The position numbers and the translations under genes are program-made. Positions 20,024 to 32,800 of a DNA stretch of 64,000 bases are shown piece by piece. This stretch comes from Lycorma delicatula (taxonomy: Eukaryota > Arthropoda > Insecta > Hemiptera > Fulgoridae): assembly GCF_047948215.1 (NCBI RefSeq), contig NC_134456.1, positions 13,541,730 to 13,605,729 on the forward strand, written 5' to 3'. Numbering within the stretch: position 1 is the stretch's first letter; every line of letters begins with the position of its first letter. The notes beneath the pieces are model-generated. The model did no database searches. It saw only the letters and a list, made by a program, of their open reading frames with translations, and was not told where the DNA came from.

Positions 20024-23000
20024 CCATTAGTGTTCTATGTTTAGTATATTTGGTTTGATTTGTCATATTCAAATAGTTAGTCTTATATTACAGGATCTTT
20101 AATTTTAACTGTAATAAAGTCTGTTTTAACCAAGAATATAATTAGCATTAATGTTTTTTCATACTACAAACTTCACTATCATAAAGTGACTGTAATTAGT
20201 TGTAACTTTGTTATTGCTCTTGTAACCAATAACAATCTGTTTACTGGAGGTATGAAATAAGTAATACAACAATTAATAGTATATCAATTAATACCAATTA
20301 CTACTAGAATGTATATAATATAGAAAACTTTGATTGCTAACAATTTAATTCATCTAACAATCCTAAAATCAGCAGGCTATACACCACAAGTGAAAAATAA
20401 CAATGTTGTTAATGAAATGGGCAATCTGACATAAGCAAATAACACTCAAATATAATACACCTAAGCTGAAAAATTTTGCTTGTTCCATCTAATACACAAT
20501 ACTAGTATCGTATAGTAAGGAGTGGAAAGGCTTCCAGTTTGTTTCCCAACATACTAGTCTTTCTTATTTTAGCCTGGTAATAACAAAAAAAACATTTGGT
20601 TAGATACAGGAAAAACTTTCAAAAAGCAGTTAAATTGACTCAGCAGTTTATTTCAATAAAATCAGTTTTTAGGTAACGCAAAGACAATTAAATATATCCA
20701 TTCTAATAGTTCTTAATTGAAATTGTTACTTTTAAAACAACATAAACTTTTTTTATAAGACCTGTAAAAATATAATTACCCAGGTTAAAAAAACATTAAC
20801 CGTAAAATAGTTACATTCAACATTTATTATTGTATAACCTAGCCTAGCCAACATAATGAATGGTTTGAAATGACATTCAAATCTACAAATGTCTCCTTCT
20901 TTCTGTTCACTATATAGACTGACTGTTCAGTGAAAATCATCTTTCTCAGAGAAAACAGCATACTTGAAGTGGACAGGTGAAATACCACAACCGTCAGTAT
21001 TAGCGGATCTACAAATTATAAGAAAAAATTATGTTCTTACTCCTTTCAGTCGTGAATATCTCACACTTACCACATAGTAGTAGATGGCATATAATTCCTC
21101 AAAAGAAAATAAATAAAATCATTAAAGCTTACATTAGTGAAATTTTAGCACAGCATATCTGTTTTATACAGTAAATATAACAAAATAAACAACATTTCTT
21201 TAAATAAATAAAAAATTAACATATCATTGAATTTTCTGGTTCATTAATTAAAAGTGTTTATAACCTGTCTAGCTTTTCAACTAAAATCCCATTTTAAATG
21301 TGGCGTAATAGACATCTGTTCACATGGTGTAGAAAATACATCAAAACACTTGGATTTTAATGAAAAAAAAAATTTGCTTATTTACTATCAGTAACAACCT
21401 GAGAATTACTTACGAAAATAATAACAAAGGTTAAACTACAGTTCTTTTGTTTTATCAACCAGTAAACATATCATACCACACGTTTGAAGACCCTGAACAG
21501 ACATTCAACATAACCTCAATAAATAACTGTGTAGAATTATTCATTTTCCTATGAATTAGTTGAATTTACTGTGTTAGAATAAACTAACTAAAGTTCCAGA
21601 TCATTGTTTGGGTAAATATTGAGTTTTTAGGCTCACACTCCTGTATGTTTTTTCTCTTTTGAACTCAAGAAAACATAACATCCCTGTGAATCAATAAGTT
21701 ATTTGTAAACTCAAATTTGATTTATGAAGGGAATTGCATAAATGACTCTGATAAGAGTTTGTCCTTGATATGATTCTTTTGATAAATGATTTAACACTTT
21801 TGGTAAATAAACTAGATATATGAAATCCATTTTCCTAGTATAAACTCCTTGAAGTTTAGTTTAAACAAACCATCCAAGATTTATTTTCTCAGAATTATGA
21901 AAATAGAATCTATGTAGATATCTGTTTTTATTCAACGTGATAGGTATAACCACAGGAATCTAATAATAATATATGTTTATTCAGTTATATCCTTTTAGGG
22001 ATAATTAAATAGGAAGCCCCAATATATATTCACATATAATTGGAATTACTTAATAGACAAATTATCTAGTAGAAAAATTCCGGTTAACTTGGAAATTATT
22101 CATCTACCTCTATTACACATAAAATTATCTAGGCAATAAAATAACATCATCCATGCATCTTAAACATTTTACTGATTTTATGATCTTAATTTTTCTTTTG
22201 GTTTTTTATTTCTTATACAATCAATTTAAAAGTAAAGGCTAGATAAGACACATCAATCTTTTACTCCTTTTAAGTTTTACAATTATTTTCTATTCTTTAT
22301 TATAACTACCAGATAAACATAAAAAAACATAAATAATTCAATTTTTTTGTTTTAATTGTAAATATTTTTTTAATAGAAAAAAAATTATGCAGCACTTTTT
22401 CAATATATTTGAAGTTTTGTATTTTCTTAGTCTGCCTTGTAAAATTAATCCATGCAATAAAATTACTTCTGTGTTCCATTGTTTTTTCAAACGAAATTTG
22501 CCCTTATCTTATTTATACCTTCTACTCTTTGTTCTATTCTTCAATAAATTATTCCAGTAATTTTCAACAATTAGATGTTTTTTGTATGTATAAATAATGA
22601 TTTTATTAATGTCTATGAGTAAGTCAGGTAAATAAATTTTGCACAAATTAAATTTCAATAAATTAAATTAAATTAAAATTTAAAAATAATAATAATAAAT
22701 ATTAAAATAAAAATATTATTGAAATATTAATTTATTAAAATAATTTTAATTTAAAATTAAATAAAAATGTTAAATTTAATAAATGTTTACAGCCTATTTA
22801 GATTTAGTGAGGCCCCATAATAGTTCAGGTGGTAAATCACCAGTTCTGACAGATTATTTTTTTTAAGTCTTTTTTTGAATTCAAAGTCATAGAGCCCTCT
22901 CTAAAATCTATTTTTTCCCATCCTCTTGCACTTTATCTGATTTTGTTGATCTACGCTTTTAATCACTTGTTAGTTCTGCCTTTCTTCTCTAATATCATTT

Positions 23001-23270
23001 CTTTACCTGGATCTCTGATATTATATTTATATTTCTCTGATTTATTATCCCCCAAAATGTTTTCTTATTCAGTATGATTTCTTTCTTATCATACAATTAT
23101 GATATAAAAACTTCCATACCTGAACATATATTTTTTTAGATTTTTCTTAACTTACATAATTTTCTTTTAGTATGACTTTTTCACAATTTTTTGCATTTAT
23201 TTTCTTGAGATTTTCATCATTACTAAAATGTTATCAGAATTGATATGTTCTTCTGGATACATTTTACAGT
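20024..23270. other. AT-rich DNA, nothing recognised
   Basis: Over 3 kb with only short chance frames and simple A/T runs (22.6-22.8 kb is almost pure 'aaattaaat'). A weak tRNA-like patch at 22811-22850 ('ccataatagttcaggtggtaaatcaccag') may be an old SINE. Confidence 0.55.
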
Positions 23271-23443
23271 AGTTAATTTGGTTGTAAAATCTCTGCCTGC
23301 CTATTATTGGATATGCACTCAATAAAAGCAGGCAGTCAGATTCACATTACCAGTGCTGGAGTTTGGTGTGGGTGCACACAGTAGTCAGATTTACGAGCTT
23401 GTCATCACCATAAAATTACTTATTTAGTCGCTATTTTATTATC

Positions 23444-23738
23444 ATGGAGTTCAGTTGCGAGGAAGCTGTCTTGATAACATTAGCATCAGAAAATGTCAGT
23501 TTGAAATTAAAATGAGAGAAACGTGGGTTTCATGATATTATTAAGGCTAGAGGGATGTATGGAGAATACCTTCTTGATGATCTAAAAAAGATCCTATCAA
23601 GTTCTCTGAATATTTCAGAATGGAAATTCAAACTTTCTACTACATTTTAGAGAAAATTGACCATCAGTTATTGAAAGACTGGTGTAATTATCATCGGCAG
23701 GAAATTTTAGCAGAAGAACGGCTAATGTTAACCACCAG
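23444..23738 (+). pseudogene. First exon of a PIF/Harbinger-type transposase, broken
   Basis: From an ATG at 23444 the sequence reads MEFSCEEAVLITLASE, meets a TGA, then continues as GFHDIIKARGMYGEYLLDDL. After a frame change it gives FSEYFRMEIQTFYYILEKI and ILAEERLMLTTR, ending at a donor ACCACCAG|GTAAGA at 23738/23739. The order (acidic start, 'YFRM..xTFxxIL', then 'EERLxLTxR' and a splice donor) matches the N-terminal exon of HARBI1-like nucleases. One stop and one frameshift make it non-functional. I see no catalytic DDE exon downstream, so either it is missing or the relic is truncated. Confidence 0.6.
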
Positions 23739-25230
23739 GTAAGATAAATAAACTAATACAGATTTTTCATAATTGTTATTGAAATAATTTTTTTTATTAT
23801 TTCTTTAAAACTAACAAAAAAGTTCAAAAAACCTTTGAATCATATAGGGTCAATCCATTTGAAGTGTCCCAAAAAAAAAAACAAGTTGGTTGCTTGACCG
23901 ATTCAAAAAAAATTGAAACTTACCCACTTGTTTCCTACATGTTTCAGGATCTTAAAACTATTCTTTTTAAATTTTTGATATAAGCAGTTTACCTGTAGTA
24001 GCTATTTTTGTTACTCTGCATTCACCTATTTTTGTGATTTAAAGGTTTACGGATAAACAAATAACTAAAAAACTATTGGTCCTGGAAGAATGAAACAAAA
24101 AGCAATTTAATCATATTTTCTCAAGGTAAAATATTGATCCAGTGATTTATTTAACTATCATTCCTATTCTTTCTATGAGAAAATTACCAATAAAGTTGAA
24201 CATGAAAATGGTGAAATTTCACTTTTGGTAGTTTTTCAAGAGGCAGGGATGGCATACATAGTTTGGATTATTTTTTTATATGAAGGCATGTTTTAGTAGT
24301 TGTACTATAAATAATATTAATGGTGATATACTTACCCCTAAAATTTTATGAATTTTTGAAAACTAATTTTAAAAAAAAAATTCAAATTTTGGCTTCAATT
24401 ATCTCTGATAGGGCTGGTGATAAAAATCTCAAATTTGCATAAATTGCAGTGTTTTTGTAGATTTTTATGGCAGATAAAAAAGTTTCTTGTGTATTGTAGT
24501 AATAAAAATGTTATAACCTCTCAAAAATCATGAAAAACCTGTTAAAAGCAATACCATTTTGACTCGCTAAATAAGTGCTGCAAGGGGGTTTGTTGTCTTA
24601 CATTTTTTATATTTAGCCCCTATGTTGTTGAAGTTGATGTTTTCAATATTTTTAAAATAGTTTTTTTTTAAATTATTAATGATAGGTCATAATTTAATGA
24701 TAACTTAAATAATACCAGTAACCTAATACAATTTTGATGAGTTTAGTTAGTGCCGATCATCGCCAGTAGTTTGAAAACTCAGATTCTGCATCAAAATAGT
24801 CACCCTCACTTTCAGAGAAAGTGTTTTTTTAAACTGCTTCTTCACCATGTATTTTTCAGTAAATCTGGTCTTTCAGTATGTATATTTTTCAATAAACATA
24901 TATTCATCATGGAAAATATACCATGAGGTTCTGCATCAGTTTGCTATTTAATGTATGGGGATTCCCCAGTTTTTTACAATGGTCTGATTCTTGTAATTTA
25001 TTTTACAGCTTGTAGATGACGTCAGTTAATTCTAATAATATTCGTTGTCTAAAGTTAGGAAGCTGGAATGCCGACCACCTAAATATTTCATATAAAGTTG
25101 ATTTAAAGGAAAAAATTACATCGGAAACAATACTTTATACAAAAAAATAAAAATTAATTAATAAGCAATATTTTCAAGTTAATATATTCTTTAATGTAAA
25201 ATAATAGTGTATGGATCCACCAAAAAGTCT
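23739..25230. other. AT-rich DNA, nothing recognised
   Basis: No supported gene, and I could not recover the remaining PIF/Harbinger exons here. Confidence 0.5.
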
Positions 25231-25239
25231 CATCTTAAG

Positions 25240-25830
25240 AAACTGATGTGATCCATAATCGAGGAATTAGGCTTGCTTCAGGAGCGTTCTGTACCAACCC
25301 GATTGACAGTATATTATCAAAAACAGGAGTTATGCCATTGAACTACAGAAGGGAAACAATCCTGCTAAGATATGCAGCTTATGTCTTGGCCTCCCAAGAC
25401 ATACAAATTTTGTTTCCTTTTATAAACAAAGTTTGGCTGAACAGTATCGGAAAAGACCCACTTTTTCTAGAACAGGGGTAATAAGGAAAAGGTGGAAGCT
25501 ATGGTATTAACCTGCCAGAAGTTCTCCTGGTCTCCAGAAGAGAAGCCCCGTTATGCTTGATGACTACAGTGGAGGGGTGCATAGACTTGAAGGAGAAGAT
25601 AGAACAAGGATTACCAGACATTTATATTTCAAATGCTTTTCGACATCTGATTGCAGAATTTAAAAATTTTAAAATTTCATGTTTTCACTGATGGGTCGAA
25701 GACTGAGAACGGTGTCGGAAGCTCATTAGTCTTATATGATGAATCCCACTTTTGGGACTTATCTGCAATAGCCAGTGTCTACACATGAGAGTTACACGCA
25801 ATTAGGGAGTTATTCGCAAACAAAGGCACA
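25240..25830 (+). pseudogene. LINE relic with RNase H, I-clade-like
   Basis: 25248-25481 encodes IHNRGIRLASGAFCTNPIDSIL and MPLNYRRETILLRYA, the post-RT connector typical of I-like and related LINEs in arthropods. After frameshifts, 25680-25830 encodes FTDGSKTENGVGSSLVLYD and a broken ELHAI block. These are the first Asp motif and the Glu motif of an RNase HI domain. There are several stops and no reverse transcriptase core, so this is a decayed 3' fragment. Confidence 0.7.
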
Positions 25831-26187
25831 CACGCAAGTCAATGAACGTGGAGATAGGTGAAGTATCGAAATAAGAAGCAGTTCGCAACTATAGGCAAAT
25901 GATCAATTCGTATCTGGTACCCATCCCCTGCTACTAAAGAAATGGTCCTCAATTGAAAAACAAAAAATATTTTAGAGAAAACATTTTAAAAATGATAAAA
26001 TCTTTTTTTAATATTCAAATGGGCATGATGGTATTTGAAAGGAAATTTTTAGATAAGAAATGGAATTGTATTTATTAGGAAGAACATGACTGCAGTTTCA
26101 AATTCATTAGCTAAGAAACATATGAAGCAATTGTAAGCTAGCCTAGTACAAAATGTTAACAAAAAAAAAATGAAAAGAAACCGCAAG

Positions 26188-26224
26188 AGAACCGATGACA
26201 GATCATAGATCTGTCATCGGTTCT
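26188..26224. repeat. Perfect 17-bp hairpin
   Basis: 'agaaccgatgacagatc', loop ATA, then the exact reverse complement. Isolated in AT-rich DNA 130 bp left of a (TA)n tract. Confidence 0.9.
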
Positions 26225-26349
26225 TCAAGACATAAATCATTCAACATGATGAAATGCATCAGTATTATTATATTAGACAAAATAACGACAGCTGTCCAGT
26301 TCATTATAAAAAAAAGTCAAAGGTTGAAGTTTTGTATCTTACGTATGCT

Positions 26350-26351
<2 letters not shown>

Positions 26352-26392
<41 letters not shown>
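26352..26392. repeat. (TA)n microsatellite
   Basis: About 20 TA dinucleotides followed by 'gtgtagagagagagtgagtg'. The Tyr/Ile open frames on both strands here are artefacts of this tract. Confidence 0.95.
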
Positions 26393-26394
<2 letters not shown>

Positions 26395-26793
26395 GTGTAG
26401 AGAGAGAGTGAGTGAGTGGTCTCTGCGATAAAATCGATTTATCAAATCTATTATCTTCTTTTACTCCTCCCTTTTGGTTTTGACTATACAATCTAATAGT
26501 GCGTCCATTATGTCTCAATACATACACATGCAAGCGCATATATGCACAGGCAAAGCAAATATAATGTTTAGACTACAAAATTGAAAGAAAGAAAGAAACT
26601 AATAATTTTAATACTATATTTATCTATACGAATATAATTTTTAAAATGTGTCCTTAATAAAATGTTTTAAAAAATTTTGCATTCCCAATCATAAAACGTA
26701 AAAGGGATATAAATTTAATATTTGTATTTTTTTTTTTTTATTATTCCTGATTGAGAAAAAAATTAGTTAATTTTTAGAAAACTTCATTGAAAA

Positions 26794-26833
26794 ATGTTTC
26801 ATATGAAACATACATGTATACTGCAGTATACAT
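26794..26833. repeat. Two adjacent perfect palindromes
   Basis: 'atgtttcatatgaaacat' (26794-26811) and 'atgtatactgcagtatacat' (26814-26833) are each self-complementary and are separated by two bases. Confidence 0.9.
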
Positions 26834-27144
26834 TTATATGAAGATATCTTTTTTGAGTAAAATTCCGTAAGTCACGCTATAATTTTTTTTATTTAAATAA
26901 TGGACTAAATTACTGCTCTTTATTTCTCAATACTCTGTATATCTATTCTTAATAATTATTATAAAAGAAAATAATAGTTAATCAAAATTAAGAAAGAATG
27001 TTTTTCAAACCAAAGTTATTAACTAAAAATCCATTTAATTTCACTGAAGCTTATCCCATGACATTTTTCTTTTTTTATTAAAATATAATATTTTTTGTCA
27101 TTAATGTATAAGTTGCACTCTGCTCAAGAAGTGAACAATAAGCA

Positions 27145-27175
27145 ACCTCCCCACGGTCCAATGAGATGAGGATGT

Positions 27176-27227
<52 letters not shown>

Positions 27228-27490
27228 GTGATCATGATATTTACATGTAATGTAAATGAGGTGTAGTATTGTACAGACTCAGGCTATTCCTGAGATCTAC
27301 GGCTAGTTGAATCAAACCATCAAATTATAAAAAAAATAAAAAAAAACAAATTACACTGGTATCTAGTGCCTAGCCTTCAAATCTGTATATAAAAGCATCT
27401 ACCTAGTTTTGATTGTGAGGTTCAGCTAGGATTTGAACCTCACAATCTTCTAAGTCAAAACTTGTGAGGGTCAAGTCCTAGTAGAAACAC
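27145..27490 (-). mobile_element. Old SINE family A copy with (TG)n(TA)n expansion
   Basis: On the + strand 'gtaaatgaggtgtagtattgtacagactcag', 'tattcctgagat', 'ttcaaatctgtatataaaagc' and the B-box-like 'taggatttgaacctcac' follow the order of the inverted family A copy at 37533-37831. A (TG)n tract (27182-27212) running into (TA)n sits inside the tail. Confidence 0.6.
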
Positions 27491-29290
27491 ACCAAAACAC
27501 ACACTTACATACAAACATTATCCCTCCACTTTTTTATTGGAGTCCGTGTCATGAAATGTCAAGAAATGCAAACAAAAGCATACCCCAATTTTTGACTGAT
27601 TACCATACTACTTTTCCTCCTTGCAGCATAGCTCTACAGCTATGATGCTAGGTAAGTAATAGTTTCAATAAAGCAACATTTCAGTTTTATTATTTTAAGG
27701 TTCCTTAAAACCAAGAGAAAATCATGTAACGGAGGGATTTTTATTAAAATCCTAGTTCTTTTACTTTCCCTTGAACAAAATTTGAAAAAGAACAGTTTTA
27801 ATATTACAAATTATAATTTTCATGTATTTAGGTATTGGGGGGGGGGGGTCTGGAGACTCTGGTCAGTTCAAAAGGATTAAGTTTCTTACTTATTACTTAT
27901 CTCTGGAAGTAGAGAATGTACACTGGTAAAGAATAGTCTATTGCAATAAAATACCACAATATTTTGTATTTGTTTATTAAGGGTTCCTAGGCGGCTGAGG
28001 GTAAGAGGGCCTTAACCTCACATACACTAATAAATTTCATGGTTGTCCCTAGTTGAATGCAATCTGACAAAGTATCAAACTTAAAATATTTATTATTTTA
28101 ATTAGGACCAGGATCTAGGGCATCTGAAGGCAAAAGTGAGTTCAGTATTATTGACAAACCTTTAAACATTAGTTTTTATTTATCTCCAACTACAATAATA
28201 AGCTTTTTATAAAAAAATTTTGCTCTCTTTTAATGAGTAAGCTGGCAAATAGCAGGCTTAAATCTAAAGTTCCTTCTTATCCAAAGGTTTTGTAAAACCA
28301 AAGATCAAATATTATGACAAATAATTCCCCAGTTATTTTTGGAGGGAGGTTTTGGAATGTCAGATCATTATAAAATCTGGTAAGGTTTTAAATAGTAAAG
28401 AAATTTCTATTGGTTCAGAAGTTTTTGATATTACCCTGAACAAATTTTTTGACTTTATATAACAGCATTGGTAATATTAAGAACACACAATTATTATATA
28501 CATTCTTGTTAAAGAAGAAAATAGATTCTAACAAAACTTTTATCTCAGTATTTTATAATGTTTAAAATCGTATGTACTACTTGTACTACTACTTCTGAAT
28601 ATGATACCCATTTTTATTTCAGAAAATCTTCACTTACTGTGGTTGCTACTTACAATCCAGACAATAGTTATATTTTCATCACAATAGAATCACACTCCAT
28701 CAGTTCTGTAATTTATTGATATTGATTTTATAAATGTTAGTTTATTTACTTCATAGTAGCAAATACCTGGTGAAATAAAGTAATAATAATGATAATAGCA
28801 GCGTTTCATTTTTGTGATCATTGTATATGAAATTTTGTCTCTCAACTTTTTTCTGCCTAAATTTTTAATGTAGTCTATATATTTATTAATTTGTGAAAAC
28901 TACTTAAAAATATAATCTGTTTAATTATCATTACACTACTCTTTTGTATGTTCTTTGTGAAAAAATTGCAATACTTGATCAATGTTTCTAAAAGTTAAAT
29001 TTGGGTATTAATTTTTCTGAAGACTTTAAATTAAATTAAAAATCCATTAATCTTGATAAAAAGTTGTGAAAAATAAATACAATGTTTAAAGACTGAATGT
29101 GTATATCTTTCAAAAATTAAAACTAATTTATAGGCTACTTTTAGTACCTGATAACAGTTAGATCAATCTAAATTACTTTATCCACATGTGCCAATAGTTG
29201 ATCACATCAACTCTGGATATTACTGCAAAAAATGTCAGATCCAATGAGATTGGGATAGTCCTTAGTTTTATTTTTTCAGGTAATAATATC
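27491..29290. other. AT-rich DNA with a short G tract
   Basis: No gene recognised. A run of about 11 G at 27838-27848 is the only notable local feature. Confidence 0.5.
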
Positions 29291-29599
29291 TTAACCCACC
29301 GGGTTGGTCTAGTGGTTAATGCGTCTTCCCAAATCAGCTGATTTGGAAGTCGAAAGTTACAGCATTCAGGTCCTAGTAAAGCCAGTTATTTTTACATGGA
29401 TTTGAATACAAGATCGTGGATTCCGGTGTTCTTTGGCGGTTGGGTTTCAATTAACCACACATCTCAGGAATGGTCAAACTGAGAACTGTGTAGTACAAGA
29501 CTACACTTCATTTACACTCATACATATCATCCTCATTCATCCTCTGAAGAATTATCTAAACAGTAGTTACCGGAGGCTAAACAGGAAAAAGAAAGAAAG
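29291..29599 (+). mobile_element. Full-length tRNA-derived SINE, family A
   Basis: The head 'ggttggtctagtggttaatgcg' is a tRNA-like A box and 'agcattcaggtcctagta' the B-box region. The body 'ggatttgaatacaagatcgtgg' leads to the tail 'catcctctgaagaattatct..ggaggctaaacagg' ending in GAAAGAAAG. This is the most complete family A copy, against which the others were compared. I could not define its target duplication. Confidence 0.85.
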
Positions 29600-30431
29600 T
29601 TAATAAAATTTTTAGTTATATGCAGTTTTGTAGTCTCTAATAAATAATTGGTGTCATTCAATTATTTTTCCTTACGTTGGCAATAAAAGTCATGTACTAA
29701 CTACCAAAAAATACAGTTTTCTTTTTGTTTAATAGTAATAATAATTTTATAAACTAATGAACAGTTAAACAAAAGTAGGTCTCGTTGTAGAAACAATAAT
29801 AATGGACGAGAGGCTGGAAAATGTTTAAGCTCACACAGAAGGGAAATGATCTGGACGCAGAAATAAAATTAAAATGTGTAGAAATTAAATTAAATTGAGT
29901 AGAATAAAGTCTTAAAAAATTGAAGTACAGTTTGATTTGTACATTATTTCTCAAGTTTAACTCTTCTAAAATAATTCATAAGTTTCTTTATCAAAAGGAG
30001 CAAAGTTCACTCTTTGATACTGCACTTTCTGCTACTCCCTCCAGATCTAAATAACTTTTTTATTTCAAGAAACTTCAACCACTAATTTTTCTCCTGAAAT
30101 CTGAGCCTTAAATTTCTTTCTCTGTCAAGAACTAACTAATATTAATTATTATTATTATTATTATTAATATTAGTAGAACGAACTGATATAAGTACTGTAG
30201 TATATAATTAGCAACTGATCATTAAAAAAGTATTTCTTCATAACTCAAAATGTTGCAAAATACAGATGATATCCACTTGTTTACATTCTTGTTAGTTTTC
30301 AAATGCATTGTCTGAACTGAAAACCTGACGAACTATTAGAGTAAATTAAATCTGATAAGTTTAAATATCTCCTGAATACAATTAACCAATATGAAAAAAA
30401 AAAGCATTATTATTGCGAAAGTAATTAAAAA
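29600..30431. other. AT-rich DNA, nothing recognised
   Basis: Contains a (TTA)n run near 30145-30170; no gene recognised. Confidence 0.5.
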
Positions 30432-31035
30432 ACTTCTTAATCTTCAGAGAATAATCTGTGTTTAATGTCTACATTCTTGAAAAATGTATCTGCATATAAA
30501 ATTTGTCAACCATATTTCTAATATTGCAAATAAGTAATTTTTAATGAATAAAAAATACATCGAATCAGATGTATTAACAATTTAATAAAATTTTCTGTAT
30601 AACAATTTCATAAAAATTGTTTATATATTAATATTTATGTTAATAAAGTAATATTAATAATTATGTAATGTTATAAATTAAAAGTAACAATTTAATTGTT
30701 GAAAGTAACATGTTACTTTCATCATGGAGTAAGCTAAAATAATTTTCTCAAAGCAGTGGTTTTATACCGAGAACTATAAAAAAATCAAGTTTTACTAGTA
30801 GGAGTATCTAATTTATAACATTACATAATTATTTTATTAATATATAAACAATTTTTATGAAATTGTTATACATAAAATTTTATTAAATTGTTAATACATC
30901 TGATTCGATGTATTTTTTATTTATTAAAAATTACTTATTTGCAATACTAGAAATATGGTTGAAAAATTTTATATGCAGATACATTTTTCAAGAATGTAGA
31001 CATTAAACACAGATTATTTTCTGAAGATTAAAAAG
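30432..31035. mobile_element. 600-bp foldback (MITE-like) element
   Basis: The left arm 30432-30681 ('cttcttaatcttcagagaa' to 'gtaatgttataaatta') pairs with the right arm about 30808-31035. Both arms contain 'tctacattcttgaaaaatgt', 'cattgaatcagatgta'-type and 'caatttcataaaaattg' blocks in mirror order. The arms have diverged slightly (about 250 against 228 bp). The central 125 bp has the self-complementary 'aagtaacatgttactt'. No coding capacity. Snap-back transposon-derived MITE is the most likely nature. Confidence 0.85.
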
Positions 31036-31074
31036 TAGAATAATTTCTTTTCATTATGTTGGCTACATACTTTA

Positions 31075-31268
31075 ACAGCTGACTACAAGTGCCGCTTTGT
31101 GTCGCGGCTGCGTTAGTGGTTGCGTCTACGGATTGTTTGATCGCGGTTCGTCGTTTGAGATGTGTATTGTGTTGTGAGTTATGTTATTGTTTCTCTCGGT
31201 CTGCTTGTTGTATACTTTGAGTTAATTATTATTAATTTAAACAGGATTTTGTTTACATTTTTATACTT
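31075..31268 (+). promoter_or_regulatory. Possible host promoter and untranslated first exon
   Basis: Nearly 200 bp of CpG-containing mixed sequence ('ccgctttgtgtcgcggctgcg', 'ggttgcgtctacgg', 'gatcgcggttcgtcg') stands out from AT-rich surroundings. It ends at a donor consensus ATACTTG|GTGAGTTATT (about 31268). There is no clear ATG frame. A weaker similar patch lies at 31.66-31.75 kb. No downstream exon could be linked. Confidence 0.25.
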
Positions 31269-32715
31269 GGTGAGTTATTGATGTTAACTTATATTTTAAT
31301 TATTATTTAACCTTTTTACAACTTCACTTAGATTACAGTTGTTAAATTTATGGACGATTTTGAATTGATTTTTTTCTCAAGTTAGATTATTTTCACTCAT
31401 TAAAGGCCATATCGAAAGGCTTACACTTTACTTGATGTTTTGTGAGAAAAATTTTGAAAGTTTATAAATTGTATCTAGTTACAGGTTAAGTATAATTATA
31501 TTCATGTCAGTTTGCAGAAATATTTTATTATTTCTGTACTTAAAAAAAAAAAAAAAAAATTTTATCATTATCAAATTTACCAGGATTATCATTATACGAT
31601 ATTCAGTAAATATATTGCATACAGTCAATCAAAAATGTGAACTAACTGGATTTTAAGTGAATAACGACTGTGTTTTGTGTACGGCTGTTGTACGTTATGT
31701 TGGTTCATGAAGCACGTGTGTTCTGTCTGCACGTGTACATTCTATTTGTTTAATATATTATTTAGCTCCATTTCCCTAATTACCTAATATATGTGATTTT
31801 CAGTAGTGATTTGTTAAACCAATCTTTTCCAAATTTAATGTTTGGTTGAAATTAACTGTATAAGTTATTCAAAATTAAAAACTAAACAGTTTTTTCTTTG
31901 TTTACATACCTATTGGTATATTTTCTTTTTAGGCACCTAAAAAAGATGCCTTTGTTACAGCTACTTTAATAAGAAATTAAAGTAATTTTATTGTTCTTAT
32001 TAAACGGTATAGACATTTTTATTACATATAGTTGAATATTACAAATAGATTTTCAATAGATAATAGTATGCCTTTTCTGTTTTCTCTTTTTACCAGAGTG
32101 AGGGAGTAAATTTCTTAACTTGTTTTCCTTGTTAGTTGATAAATTTATTACATAGCTGTAAGCCGTGTTTCTTTTTTGAATAATTTTTGTTTGAATAGTT
32201 TTATAATTTTAAATAACCATGCGGATAATTATCCTCAACATAACCTATTTTTGTTTCTAATTGAAATCCCGAGTCTGGCTTTAAATTTTTAAACCATTTG
32301 TAGTTATCAGTTGTTCTAGCAGTATTTAGGACGTAGATAATAAATTACCATTGATAATAAATTGTCTTATAAATTGCATTCTAGTAACAGCTGTGTGTAG
32401 AATATTTAATATTTGTTACAGTGATGAAAATTTATTATGTACCATGTGTGTACTAACTTTTACATACTTTTCATAATTTGCTGTAATTTTATAGACTGCT
32501 TTAATTGTACTGATTTATTATTATTATTATTGAAGAAACCAGAGGTCACTGATTTTTTTTGTCACATGAACAGCTATCTTATTTTTCATGTGACATACAT
32601 TTTTTTAGTTTTAGATGAAGTGTCCTGCATTATCTATATTTATATAATAGCTATAATAAGCTGACACCTATAATAGTTGCTATATCAGATGACAATGAAT
32701 TTTATAGTGTGTTTA
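31269..32715. other. AT-rich DNA with a poly(A) tract
   Basis: It contains a run of about 18 A at 31542-31559 and a few acceptor-like T tracts. No exon can be supported. Confidence 0.5.
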
Positions 32716-32800
32716 AAAATGTGCCATTCCTGGCCAGAGATCTTGAACCCAAAACCTGCAGGTGAAAGGCAGAGGTGTAACACTACACTATAGAGTTTGT
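32716..32800 (-). mobile_element. SINE family B remnant
   Basis: The minus strand reads 'tagtgtagtgttacacctctgcctttcacctgcagg..gggttcaagatctctggccaggaatggcac'. The A and B boxes and the 'ggccaggaatggca' tail start match the family B copies at 46842 and 47790. Confidence 0.55.

Noticed and set aside
26195..26539. Two open frames over the (TA)n tract
   Set aside because: Translation of TA repeats gives Tyr-Ile runs on both strands.
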